Shown here: in pieces, positions 49,122-58,111 of the stretch | How the letters are laid out: every line of letters starts with the position of its first letter | Numbering within the stretch: the first letter of the stretch is position 1 | Source of the DNA: Streptomyces sp. NBC_00459 | GTDB taxonomy: Bacteria; Actinomycetota; Actinomycetes; Streptomycetales; Streptomycetaceae | Reading direction: 5' to 3' | Assembly: GCF_036013955.1 (NCBI RefSeq) | Contig: NZ_CP107903.1 | Location: 434,001 to 498,000 of the forward strand | Length of the DNA: 64,000 bases | Translations under genes and position numbers: made by a program | The notes under the pieces: generated by a model | Databases searched by the model: none | What the model saw: only the letters and a program-made list of their open reading frames with translations | Told to the model about the DNA's origin: nothing

Positions 49122-51107
49122 ATGACCTCGCGCAGCCTGACCGACCGCCTGGGCGGACTCGCCTTCGGCGGGGACTACAACCCCGAGCAGTGGGACGAGC
49201 CGGTGTGGAAGGAGGACGCCGAGCTGATGAGCCGGGCCAGGGTCAACCTGGCCACCGTCGGCGTCTTCTCCTGGGCGCTGCTGGAACCGGAGGAGGGCCG
49301 CTACGACTTCGCCTGGCTGGACGCCCACCTGGACCGCCTGCACACGAACGGCGTGGCCGTCGACCTGGCCACCCCCACCGCCTCCCCGCCGCCCTGGTTC
49401 ACCCTGGCCCACCCGGACGCGCTGACGGTCCGGCCGGACGGCACCCGGCTCGTCCACGGCAGCCGGGACACGTACTGCCTCACCGCGCCCGCCTACCGCG
49501 ACGCGGCCCGCCGTATCGCCGGGGCGCTCGCCGAACGCTACGGAGACCATCCCGCCCTCGCGCTGTGGCACGTCCACAACGAGTACGCCACCCTCTGCTA
49601 CTGCGACCACACGGCCGCCGCCTTCCGGGTGTGGCTGCGCGCCCGGCACGGCTCGCTGGACTCCCTCAACGACGCCTGGGGGACGGCCTTCTGGAGCCAG
49701 CGATACACCTCCTGGGAACAGGTGCTCCCACCGCGTACGACGAACTGGCACCACAACCCCGGCCAGGAACTGGACTTCCGCCGCTTCTGGTCCGACGTGG
49801 TGATCGCCGCCTACCGCGAGCAGCGTGACGTGATCCGCGCGCACAGCGACCGTTCGGTGACGACCAACCTGATGCTGCCCTCGTACCAGAACGTCGATCT
49901 GTGGGCCCTCGCCCGGGAACTCGACGTGGTCACCTGCGACCAGTACCCCGGCGCACCCGGCCCGGGCGCCGCCGCCGATGTCGCCTTCCACGCGGATCGC
50001 GCCCGGTCGCTGGGCGGCGGCAGTCCCTGGCTGCTGACGGAGCAGGGCACCAGTACCGTCTACGACGGCGATCGGGTCCTCGCCAAGGACCCCGGTGACA
50101 TCCTGCGCCACACCCTGGGCCACATCGCGCGCGGCTCGGAGGGCGCCCTCTTCTTCCAGTGGCGGCAGTCCCGGGCCGGCGCCGAGACCTGGCACTCGGC
50201 GATGGTGCCGCACGCCGGGCCCGACAGCCGGATCTTCCGCGAGGTCACGCAGACCGGGGAGGCGGTCGCCCGGCTCGACGAGCTGGCGGGATCGACGCTC
50301 TCCGCGCAGGTGGCCGTCCTGCACGACCCGGACGCCTGGTGGGCGCTCGGTGTGGACGGCCTGCCCTCCGCGGAGCTCGACTACCACGCGGCTCTCGCCC
50401 GGACCCACCGCACGCTGTGGGACTCCGGTGTCACTGCCGACTTCGCCCACCCCGTGCACGAGTTGAGCCGCTATCCGCTCGTCGTCGCACCCGCCCTGTT
50501 CCTCCTCTCGGACGCTGCGGCCGAGAACCTGCGCCGTTACGTCGCCGACGGCGGAACGCTCCTGGTCCAGCACGCGACCGGCTACGTCGACGACCGCCTG
50601 CACGCCCGCCTGGGCGGCTATCCGGCCGCTCCCCTGCGTGAGGCGCTGGGCATCCGCGTCGAGGAGTACCGGCCGCTCCGGCGCGACGAGCGGGTCACCC
50701 TGTCGGACCGAACGCGGGGCACCGCCTGGAGCGAGTCCCTGCGCGCCGAGGGCGCCGAGACGCTCGCCGCCTACACGCACGGGATGCTCGCAGGCCGCCC
50801 GGCGCTGACCCGGCACCGCTTCGGCACCGGTCAGGGCTGGTACCTCTCGACGTGCCTCGACGACACCGGGTACGCCGCCCTGGTCGCGCGGCTGCTCACC
50901 GAGGCCGGCGTGGGCCCCGAGATGCCGGGCCTGCCCCCACAGGTCGAGGCCACCACCCGACTCGCCCCGGACGGCCGTCGCTGGCGCTTCCTGATCAACC
51001 ACAGCACCGAACCCGTATCTCTGCCCGAGCCCGCCCACGACCTGCTCACGCACGGCACGGTGTCCGAACTGCCCGGCGGCGGCTGCGCCGTGCTTCGTAT
51101 CGCCTGA
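49122..51107 (+). CDS. Beta-galactosidase, glycoside hydrolase family 42
   Basis: This 661-residue protein has the GH42 barrel (FGGDYNPEQWDEPVWKEDAELMSRARVNLATVGVFSWALLEPEEGRYDF), the acid/base Glu in LWHVHNEYATLCYC (about residue 154) and the nucleophile Glu in WLLTEQGTS (about residue 307). The trimerisation-like and beta domains follow (YPLVVAPALFLLSDAAAENLRRYVADGGTLLVQH). It is cytoplasmic and would remove beta-linked galactose, or arabinose as some members do, from imported oligosaccharides. The ATG has AAGGA upstream. It begins the plus-strand operon GH42-GH36-GH43-GH5; the next gene follows after 42 bases. Confidence 0.93.
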   Translation: MTSRSLTDRLGGLAFGGDYNPEQWDEPVWKEDAELMSRARVNLATVGVFSWALLEPEEGRYDFAWLDAHLDRLHTNGVAVDLATPTASPPPWFTLAHPDALTVRPDGTRLVHGSRDTYCLTAPAYRDAARRIAGALAERYGDHPALALWHVHNEYATLCYCDHTAAAFRVWLRARHGSLDSLNDAWGTAFWSQRYTSWEQVLPPRTTNWHHNPGQELDFRRFWSDVVIAAYREQRDVIRAHSDRSVTTNLMLPSYQNVDLWALARELDVVTCDQYPGAPGPGAAADVAFHADRARSLGGGSPWLLTEQGTSTVYDGDRVLAKDPGDILRHTLGHIARGSEGALFFQWRQSRAGAETWHSAMVPHAGPDSRIFREVTQTGEAVARLDELAGSTLSAQVAVLHDPDAWWALGVDGLPSAELDYHAALARTHRTLWDSGVTADFAHPVHELSRYPLVVAPALFLLSDAAAENLRRYVADGGTLLVQHATGYVDDRLHARLGGYPAAPLREALGIRVEEYRPLRRDERVTLSDRTRGTAWSESLRAEGAETLAAYTHGMLAGRPALTRHRFGTGQGWYLSTCLDDTGYAALVARLLTEAGVGPEMPGLPPQVEATTRLAPDGRRWRFLINHSTEPVSLPEPAHDLLTHGTVSELPGGGCAVLRIA

Positions 51108-51149
51108 GCGGGGCCCGGGCTCCCCCTGTCCCTCTCCGGAAAGGCAACC

Positions 51150-53288
51150 ATGACCAGCGCACCGCAGATCCTCCGATGGGGCCACCGGGCCCTGGAGGTC
51201 GAGATCGGCGTCGGCGAAGACGGCACCGCCCGCCTCACCCGTATCGGCCTCCCCGGCGGGACACCCCCCGAGCCGCGTTCGTGGCCTCCGCTGCCCCTGG
51301 TGGAAGTGACGGCCGCGGGTCACGGCCGGGCCTGGTCGGGCGGACGCCTCATCGACACGTCCCTCGGCGGACGGCTGCGGCACCGCACGCACCAGGTGAC
51401 CCGCGACGGCGACTGGCACGTACTCACCGTCGAACTCCACGATCCCGAGACCGGGCTCGTCGCCGAGGTGACCTACCGCTCGCCGGAAGGAGTGCCCGTG
51501 CTGCGCGCCGAGGTGCTCCTGCGCAACGACGGGGCAGCCACCCTCCACCTGGAGTCCGTCTCGTCCCTCGTCGTGGGCACTCTCGCGGACGGTCCGGAGG
51601 CCATCGACGCCGCCGACCTGCTGTGGGCCGAGAACGACTGGGTCGCCGAATGCCGCTGGCAGCGCAGGCCGATGCGCGTGACCTCGCCGGGCCTGGGCGA
51701 CCGCGTCGTCTACGACAACGGCAAGGGGGAGTTCACGCAGACCGGGCGGGGCGTGTGGTCCAGCTGCGGCCGGCTGCCCATGGGGGGTCTGACCGACCGT
51801 CACCCGGGCCGCACCTGGCTGTGGCAGATCGAGCACAACGGCGGCGGCTGGCACTGGGAGTGCGGAGAACGCGACACGCTGGCCTACCTGGCCATGTTCG
51901 GCCCGAACGACACCCACCACGGCTGGCGGCATCCGCTGGAGGCGGGCGCGGAGTTCCGTACCGTGCCCGTCGCCCTCGCCTTCAGCGACGACGGCGGCCC
52001 CGACGAGGCGTTCGCCGCGCTCACCCGCTACCGTCGCGCCCTGCGCCGCCCGCACCCCGACCACCGGCAACTCCCCGTCATCTTCAACGACTACATGAAC
52101 TGCCTGATGGGTGACCCCACCACGGAGAAGCTGCTGCCACTGATCGACGCGGCGGCCGAGGCGGGCGCGGAGTACTTCGTCATCGACGCCGGCTGGTACG
52201 ACGGTGAGAACGGCGGCTGGTGGGACAGCGTCGGCGCCTGGGAACCGGCCGCCTCCCGCTTCCCCGGGGAGCGCGGGATCCACGAGGTGCTGGACCGTAT
52301 CCGGGAACGCGGCATGGTCCCCGGTCTGTGGCTGGAGCCGGAGGTGATCGGCGTCCGCAGTCCCATGGCCAAGTCCCTGCCCGACGAGGCCTTCTTCCGC
52401 CGCGACGGCATCCGTGTCACCGAGACCGGCCGCCACCACCTGGACCTGCGCCACCCCGCCGCCCGCGCCCACCTGGACCAGGTGGTGGACCGGCTGGTCG
52501 GTGAGTGGGGGGTCGGCTACCTCAAGCTCGACCACAACATCGACCCCGGCTCCGGCACCAGCGCCCACCCCGGCGAGACCCCGGGCGCCGGACTCCTCGG
52601 CCACAACCGTGCCCATCTCGCCTGGCTCGACGGCATCCTGGACCGCTACCCGCACCTGGTGGTGGAGAACTGCTCCTCCGGCGGTATGCGCTGGGACTAC
52701 GCACTGCTGTCCCGGCTGCAGCTGCAGTCCACCAGCGACCAGCAGAACCTCCAGCTGTACGCCCCCATCGCGGCCTCCGCGCCGACCGCCGTCACCCCCG
52801 AGCAGGGCGCCGTCTGGGCCTACCCGCTGCCGGAGCACTCCCAGGACGAGGTGGCCTTCACCATGGCCAACGCCCTCCTCGGCCGCATCCACCTGTCGGG
52901 CCTCCTGCCCGAACTGCGGCCCGAGGCCCGCGCCCTGGTCCACGAGGGCGTCGCCGTGTACAAGGCCCTACGCGCCGACCTGGCCCGGTCGGTGCCCGTC
53001 TGGCCGCTCGGTCTGCCGGTCTGGGACGACCCCTGGCTCGCCCTGGCCCTGCGGACTCCGGACACCACGTACGTCACCGTCTGGCGCCGCCCCGGCGCCG
53101 AGGCCACTACGGTCCTCCCCCTGCCCCATCTCCGCGGCTCGGCGGCACCGGCCGAGGTGCTCTACCCCACCGCACACCGGGCCGTCCTCTCCTGGGACCC
53201 CGACACCGCCGACCTCACGCTGACGCTGCCCACGGCTCCGTCCGCCGTACTGATCCGCCTCACCCACACGGTGCCCGAGGCGTCCTGA
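51150..53288 (+). CDS. Alpha-galactosidase, glycoside hydrolase family 36
   Basis: This 712-residue protein has the N-terminal beta-supersandwich and the GH36 barrel: FVIDAGWYDGENGGWWDSVGAWEPAASRFPGERGIHEVLDRIRERGMVPGLWLEPEVIG, nucleophile Asp in GYLKLDHNIDPGSG (about residue 460), NCSSGGMRWDY and the acid Asp in QSTSDQQN (about residue 528). It removes alpha-linked galactose, for example from galactomannan or raffinose-type oligosaccharides. There is no signal peptide, so it is intracellular. It is the second gene of the operon; the GH43 gene follows after 56 bases. Confidence 0.92.
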   Translation: MTSAPQILRWGHRALEVEIGVGEDGTARLTRIGLPGGTPPEPRSWPPLPLVEVTAAGHGRAWSGGRLIDTSLGGRLRHRTHQVTRDGDWHVLTVELHDPETGLVAEVTYRSPEGVPVLRAEVLLRNDGAATLHLESVSSLVVGTLADGPEAIDAADLLWAENDWVAECRWQRRPMRVTSPGLGDRVVYDNGKGEFTQTGRGVWSSCGRLPMGGLTDRHPGRTWLWQIEHNGGGWHWECGERDTLAYLAMFGPNDTHHGWRHPLEAGAEFRTVPVALAFSDDGGPDEAFAALTRYRRALRRPHPDHRQLPVIFNDYMNCLMGDPTTEKLLPLIDAAAEAGAEYFVIDAGWYDGENGGWWDSVGAWEPAASRFPGERGIHEVLDRIRERGMVPGLWLEPEVIGVRSPMAKSLPDEAFFRRDGIRVTETGRHHLDLRHPAARAHLDQVVDRLVGEWGVGYLKLDHNIDPGSGTSAHPGETPGAGLLGHNRAHLAWLDGILDRYPHLVVENCSSGGMRWDYALLSRLQLQSTSDQQNLQLYAPIAASAPTAVTPEQGAVWAYPLPEHSQDEVAFTMANALLGRIHLSGLLPELRPEARALVHEGVAVYKALRADLARSVPVWPLGLPVWDDPWLALALRTPDTTYVTVWRRPGAEATTVLPLPHLRGSAAPAEVLYPTAHRAVLSWDPDTADLTLTLPTAPSAVLIRLTHTVPEAS

Positions 53289-53344
53289 CAGGCCATCGCC
53301 GGACCGCGACGACGACAACCGCACCACCGAAAGGACTTGACCCC

Positions 53345-54853
53345 GTGTCGGACAAGCAGCAGACGGACGCCACCTTCCCCAACCCCGTCATCCCAGGCTT
53401 CCACCCCGACCCCAGCATCTGCCGCGTGGGCGACGACCACTACATCGTCTGTTCCAGCTTCGAGTACTTCCCCGGCATCCCCGTCTTCCACAGCCGCGAC
53501 CTGCTGCACTGGACACAGATCGGCAACGCCCTCGACCGGCCGAGCCAGCTTCGCCTCACGGACACACGGTCGTCCGGCGGTATCTACGCCCCCACCCTGC
53601 GCCACCACGACGGCCGCTTCTGGCTGATCGTCACCAACGTGACCGAGGGCGGCGGCAACATGCTGTTCACCGCCACCGATCCCGCCGGGCCCTGGTCCGA
53701 TCCGGTCCGTCTGCCCGACGTCCCCGGCATCGACCCGGACCTCGCGTGGGACGAGGACGGCACCTGCTGGTGCACGGTCGCCGGGGTCTCGCAGGTCCGC
53801 ATCGACCCGTACACGGGGGAGTCGTTCGGACCGCGGCGCCAGCTGTGGTCCGGCGCCCCCGGCGCCAAGGCTCCGGAAGCTCCGCACCTGTACCGGATCG
53901 GCGACCACTGGTACCTGCTCATCGCCGAGGGCGGCACCGAGCGCTGCCACGGCGTCTCGATCGCCCGTGGACGGACGCCCACGGGCCCGTTCGAGCCGTG
54001 CCCGGACAACCCCATCCTCACCCACCGCGGCACCGACCACCCCATCCAGAACACCGGCCACGCCGACCTGGTCCAGCGGTCCGACGGCTCGTGGTGGATG
54101 GTGTTCCTTGGCGTCCGGCCGGGTGGTGGAAGCCCGGGCTGGCACGTGCTGGGCCGCGAGACCTTCCTGGCACCGGTCGAGTGGGTCGACGGCTGGCCTG
54201 TCGTCGGCGAGGTGACATCCGAACTGCCCGCGCCCTCCTGGCCGCTCGTCCCCGGCCCCGTCCAGTCGGTCCGGGACGACTTCGATCTCAGCGAACTGCG
54301 TCCGCAGTGGATCTCCGTGCGCGACCGTCCGGCGGAGCACTGCACCACCAAGGAACGGTCCGGCTGGCTGACGCTGCGCGCCCGGGGCGGCTCCCTGGAC
54401 GAACCCGACGTCGTGTTCGTCGGCCGCCGCCAGCAGCACCTGACGTGCGAGGCGCGCACGCGGATCGACCCGGCGGAAGGGCGCGGCGGACTCGCCGTAC
54501 GCCTGGACGAGGAGCACCACTACGAGATCGAGGCGTCCGAAGGAGAGGTGCGCGTCCTCAGCCGGATCGGACCGCTGCGCACCGTCGTGGAGTCCCGGTC
54601 CGTGCCCGCCGGGCCCGTGGTCCTCGGCGTCCGCGTCCGCGCCACCGTTCCCCTGGACGCCCGCACCGGGCCCGACACCCTCACGCTCGGCATCGAGGAG
54701 CCGGACGGCACGTTCACCGCGCTCGGCACCCTCGACGGCCGCTATCTGTCGACCGAAGTGGCCGGCGGCTTCACCGGCCGGGTCATCGGCATGTACGCCG
54801 CGACCGGCACCGTCCACTTCGACTGGTTCGACTACGAGCCGCTCACCCGCTGA
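53345..54853 (+). CDS. Beta-xylosidase/arabinofuranosidase, glycoside hydrolase family 43
   Basis: This 502-residue protein has the five-bladed GH43 propeller with its three acids: base Asp22 in GFHPDPSIC, the pKa-tuning Asp in GIDPDLAWD (about 130) and the acid Glu in KAPEAPHLY (about 178). A C-terminal beta-sandwich (about 300-500, DDFDLSELRPQWISVRD to MYAATGTVHFDWFDYEP) is typical of the GH43 beta-xylosidase subgroup. It is cytoplasmic. It would trim xylose or arabinose from imported oligosaccharides. The GTG at 53345 follows AAGGA. It is the third gene of the operon; a hairpin and about 128 bases separate it from the GH5 gene. Confidence 0.92.
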   Translation: MSDKQQTDATFPNPVIPGFHPDPSICRVGDDHYIVCSSFEYFPGIPVFHSRDLLHWTQIGNALDRPSQLRLTDTRSSGGIYAPTLRHHDGRFWLIVTNVTEGGGNMLFTATDPAGPWSDPVRLPDVPGIDPDLAWDEDGTCWCTVAGVSQVRIDPYTGESFGPRRQLWSGAPGAKAPEAPHLYRIGDHWYLLIAEGGTERCHGVSIARGRTPTGPFEPCPDNPILTHRGTDHPIQNTGHADLVQRSDGSWWMVFLGVRPGGGSPGWHVLGRETFLAPVEWVDGWPVVGEVTSELPAPSWPLVPGPVQSVRDDFDLSELRPQWISVRDRPAEHCTTKERSGWLTLRARGGSLDEPDVVFVGRRQQHLTCEARTRIDPAEGRGGLAVRLDEEHHYEIEASEGEVRVLSRIGPLRTVVESRSVPAGPVVLGVRVRATVPLDARTGPDTLTLGIEEPDGTFTALGTLDGRYLSTEVAGGFTGRVIGMYAATGTVHFDWFDYEPLTR

Positions 54854-54882
54854 TCCCTCACCGCGCGACAGGACACCGCGTC

Positions 54883-54906
54883 GCCGGCCGGAGACGTCCG
54901 GCCGGC
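54883..54906 (+). terminator. Hairpin between GH43 and GH5 genes
   Basis: GCCGGCCGG (54883-54891) and CCGGCCGGC (54898-54906) pair around AGACGT. It may stop or attenuate transcription of the GH42-GH36-GH43 part, so the secreted GH5 gene may have a different expression level or its own promoter. Confidence 0.5.
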
Positions 54907-54981
54907 CCCTCCATCGACCGTCTGCCGCTCCATCCCCCCACGAGCGGAACCCCCCGCTCGGCCAACAGAGAAGGATCAAAG

Positions 54982-56742
54982 ATGAAGGGAACGCCACACC
55001 CCACCCGTCGCCGCAGTCGCGGCCCCGGCCGTCTGTTCGGCCTCCTCCTGGCGCTGGTCGCCGCGATCGGGCTGACCAGCACCACCGCGTTCGCCCTGCC
55101 GAGCCACAAGGACACGTCCCTCGTACGGCTGCAGCTCGCCGATCTCGCCGCCGCCCCGAAGGACACAGTGGCCGCGATGCAGCCCAGCTGGAATCTGGGC
55201 AACACCCTCGACGCCATCCCTGACGAGACCTCGTGGGGCAACCCCCTGACCACCAAGGCCCTGTTCGACAAGATCAAGGCCGAGGGCTTCCGCAGTGTCC
55301 GGATCCCCGTCACCTGGAGCGGCCACCAGTCCGCCACCGCCCCTTACACGATCGACGCGACCTGGATGAACCGCGTCAAGCAGGTGGTCGACTGGGCGCT
55401 GGCCGACGGTCTCTACGTCGTGCTCAACGTCCATCACGACTCGTGGCAGTGGATCACCACCATGCCGACCGACCACGACAACGTCCTGGCCCGCTTCAAG
55501 GCCACCTGGACCCAGATCGCGGGCAAGTTCCGCGACTCCCCGCAGTCGCTGCTCTTCGAGAGCAACAACGAGCCGCAGTTCAACAACACCACCGACGCCC
55601 AGGGCATCCAGTACAACAGCGAACTGAACACCGCGTTCCACACGTTGGTGCGCCAGACCGGCGGCAACAACGCGACCCGTCTGCTCATGCTGCCCACCCT
55701 GCACACCAACGCCGGCCAGGAGTTCCTCGACGCCCTGGTCGGCGAGATGAAGGCGCTGAACGACCCCAACCTCGTGGCCACCGTGCACTTCTACGGCTGG
55801 TACCCGTTCAGCGTGAACGTCGCCGGCGGCACGAAGTTCGACGCCACCGCGCAGAAGGACATGAGCGACACCTTCACCCGGATCCGCAACACCCTGACCT
55901 CCAAGGGCATCCCCGTCTATCTGGGCGAGTACGGCCTGCTGAACTACCCCGACCACAACCACCCCGCCCGCGTCGAACTGGGCGAGGGGCTCAAGTACTT
56001 CGAGCAGTTCGGCTATGAAGCCCGCACGGCCGGCGTGACCACGGCTCTGTGGGACGCCTTCAACTTCCTGAACCGCACCACGTTCCAGTGGCGCGACCCC
56101 GCCATCATCGACCAGATCAAGTCGAGCTGGACCACCCGCTCCGGAACCGCCTCCTCGGACCGGGTCTTCCTGGCGAAGTCGAGCGCGATCACCGCCCAGA
56201 CGATCACCCTGAACCCGAACGGCGGTAGTTTCCTGGGGGTTTGGCAGGGCAACACCATGCTCACTCCGGGCCGGGACTACACCGTCTCCGGCAACCAGCT
56301 CACGCTCTCGGCCACCGCGCTCACCCGGCTGGCCGGCAACCGCGTCTACGGGGTCAACGCGACCGTCGAGGCCCGCTTCAACCGGGGCCTGCCCTGGAAG
56401 ATCCACGTGACCACGTACGACAGGCCGGTGCTCTCGAACGCGACCGGCAACACCAACGGTGTCACCATCCCCACCCAGTTCCGCGGTGACCTGCTGGCGA
56501 CCATGGAGGCCACGTACGCCGACGGCAGCAACGCCGGCCCGACGAACTGGACTCCCTACCAGGAGTTCAACAACGCCTTCTCCCCCGACTACCCGGGCAA
56601 CGCACTGCTGCTCACCTCGAACTTCGTCAACTCGCTGCGGGACAACGCGCAGGCGACCCTCGTCTTCCATTTCTGGAGCGGTGCCACCGTGACGTACCGC
56701 GTGACGAAGTCCGGAGGTTCGGTGACCGGCACCGTCGGCTGA
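54982..56742 (+). CDS. Secreted endo-beta-glucanase/xyloglucanase, GH5 with C-terminal beta modules
   Basis: This 586-residue protein has a Sec signal (RLFGLLLALVAAIGLTSTTAFA-LPS) after a long Arg-rich N-region. The GH5 barrel (about residues 65-390) shows WNLGNTLDA, GFRSVRIPVTW, LNVHHDSW, the acid Glu in ESNNEPQFNN (about 195) and the nucleophile Glu in YLGEYGLL (about 315), typical of GH5 subfamily 4 endo-glucanases and xyloglucanases. Two beta modules follow: an X2-like Ig domain (about 395-475) and a CBM46-like domain (about 480-575, FRGDLLATMEATYADGSNAGPTNWTPYQEFNNAF). This GH5_4-X2-CBM46 layout is known from BhCel5B-type enzymes. It is the extracellular depolymerase of the locus. Confidence 0.9.
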   Translation: MKGTPHPTRRRSRGPGRLFGLLLALVAAIGLTSTTAFALPSHKDTSLVRLQLADLAAAPKDTVAAMQPSWNLGNTLDAIPDETSWGNPLTTKALFDKIKAEGFRSVRIPVTWSGHQSATAPYTIDATWMNRVKQVVDWALADGLYVVLNVHHDSWQWITTMPTDHDNVLARFKATWTQIAGKFRDSPQSLLFESNNEPQFNNTTDAQGIQYNSELNTAFHTLVRQTGGNNATRLLMLPTLHTNAGQEFLDALVGEMKALNDPNLVATVHFYGWYPFSVNVAGGTKFDATAQKDMSDTFTRIRNTLTSKGIPVYLGEYGLLNYPDHNHPARVELGEGLKYFEQFGYEARTAGVTTALWDAFNFLNRTTFQWRDPAIIDQIKSSWTTRSGTASSDRVFLAKSSAITAQTITLNPNGGSFLGVWQGNTMLTPGRDYTVSGNQLTLSATALTRLAGNRVYGVNATVEARFNRGLPWKIHVTTYDRPVLSNATGNTNGVTIPTQFRGDLLATMEATYADGSNAGPTNWTPYQEFNNAFSPDYPGNALLLTSNFVNSLRDNAQATLVFHFWSGATVTYRVTKSGGSVTGTVG

Positions 56743-56756
56743 CGGACGCTGTTTCG

Positions 56757-56783
56757 CCCCGGGTGCCCACCCGGCACCCGGGG
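56757..56783. terminator. Bidirectional terminator between GH5 and LacI genes
   Basis: CCCCGGGTGC (56757-56766) and GCACCCGGGG (56774-56783) form a ten-base-pair stem with a seven-base loop. It lies between the convergent GH5 and LacI genes. Confidence 0.75.
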
Positions 56784-56799
56784 TTCTCCCCCGGTCCGC

Positions 56800-57855
56800 T
56801 CAACCCTTCGGCGGGGCCGTGCTCTCGCGGACGGTGAGGGTGGTGGCTATCTCCACACCCACCTGGGGCACGTCCTCGCCACGGCCCAGTGCCAGTGCCA
56901 GTTCGGTGGCGGCCACCGCCATCTCCGCCAGGGGCTGGTGGACCGTGGTCAGCGGCGGATCGACCCAGGCGACCGCCGGTACGTCGTCGTAGCCCACCAC
57001 ACTCAGGTCGTGCGGGATGCTCAACCCGAGTTCTCGCGCGGCCTGGTAGACACCCATGGCCTGCATGTCGTTGGCGGTGAAGACAGCGGTGGGGCGCTCG
57101 GGACGGGAGAGCAGGTCGCGTGCCGCCGTGTAGCCGTCCTCACGGGTGAGGAGGGTCTTGACCACCAGGTCCGGCTCCACCGGCAAGCCGGCTTCCGTGA
57201 GCGCTGAGGTGTAGCCGGCCAACCGCGCGAGACAGAAGGGGTGATCAGGACCGCTGATCATGGCGATGCGCCGGTGCCCCAGCCCGATCAGGTGCCGGGT
57301 CGCGGCCTGGCCGCCCCTCCAGTTGGTGGCCCCGACGAACGGCACGTCGTCGGGGAGCTCCTCGTTCGGGTCGAAGACGACGAACGGGATACCCCTCGCC
57401 TTCAGTTGGCCCCGCTCCTCCTCCGACAGCTGTGCCACCGACAGGACGCACTGCGGGCGCCGTTCCACGGTGTCGTCGATGGTCCTGGTCGGAGTGTCCC
57501 GGAGACCGAACTCCGACACCAGGACACCGATCTTGTTCCTGCGGGCCACCCGTTCGACACCACGGATGATCTCCACGGCCCACATGCTCTCCAGCTCGCG
57601 GAAGACCAGCTCCACGAGTTTGCTGCGGTTCTTCGGCGGCTTGCGGTAGCCGTACCGGCGGATCAGCTCCTCGACGCGGGCCCGCGTCTCGTCCGACACC
57701 CCGGACCGGCCGTTGAGCACCTTCGACACGGTGGGCACCGAGACGCCGGCGGACTCGGCGATGTACGCGATGGTGACCGCTGCCGGCCCTTTGCCGCGCG
57801 TGCTCCGCTCTTCCGTCTCGTCCGTCGACGGAGTGTCTGATCGGCTGTCCGGCAC
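56800..57855 (-). CDS. LacI-family repressor of the polysaccharide locus
   Basis: This 351-residue protein has the LacI helix-turn-helix and hinge at about residues 27-75 (VTIAYIAESAGVSVPTVSKVLNGRSGVSDETRARVEELIRRYGY) and a periplasmic-binding-protein-like sensor domain (GIPFVVFDPNEEL, ATRHLIGLGHRRIAMISG, TAVFTANDMQAMGVYQAARELGLSIPHDLSVVGYDDVP). It lies at the end of the GH cluster and is the natural repressor acting on the GAAGCGCTTC operators at 48919 and 49042 and perhaps on 42239 and 42326. Binding of a released oligosaccharide would induce the genes. The GTG start at 57855 is followed by an acidic 26-residue N-extension. Confidence 0.92.
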   Translation of the reverse strand: MPDSRSDTPSTDETEERSTRGKGPAAVTIAYIAESAGVSVPTVSKVLNGRSGVSDETRARVEELIRRYGYRKPPKNRSKLVELVFRELESMWAVEIIRGVERVARRNKIGVLVSEFGLRDTPTRTIDDTVERRPQCVLSVAQLSEEERGQLKARGIPFVVFDPNEELPDDVPFVGATNWRGGQAATRHLIGLGHRRIAMISGPDHPFCLARLAGYTSALTEAGLPVEPDLVVKTLLTREDGYTAARDLLSRPERPTAVFTANDMQAMGVYQAARELGLSIPHDLSVVGYDDVPAVAWVDPPLTTVHQPLAEMAVAATELALALGRGEDVPQVGVEIATTLTVRESTAPPKG

Positions 57856-58111
57856 GGTGGTCGGCCCCCATCCCCTAGCCCGGTGAAGCGGTCATTCTGA
57901 CATCCCTCGCTGTCGGTACTTTCGTGCCGCGAGTGAGTGACGTGTCCGGACGGTTTTCGATGGTCACTCCGGCCGGTTCCACCGCTACCGGGGCTCCCTG
58001 GCCCAGACCACTCGGTCAAATTTCGATCTCTCCCGCCCGAGCCGACGACAGAAGCGTGTTACCGGCGGTAGGTTCCGCCTGCCACTCTCCACTTCACAGG
58101 AGTTCCGCTTC

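Noticed and set aside
48987..52943. 1318-codon minus-strand frame opposite the GH42 and GH36 genes.
   Set aside because: Shadow frame with no domain and a Gly/Val-rich product.
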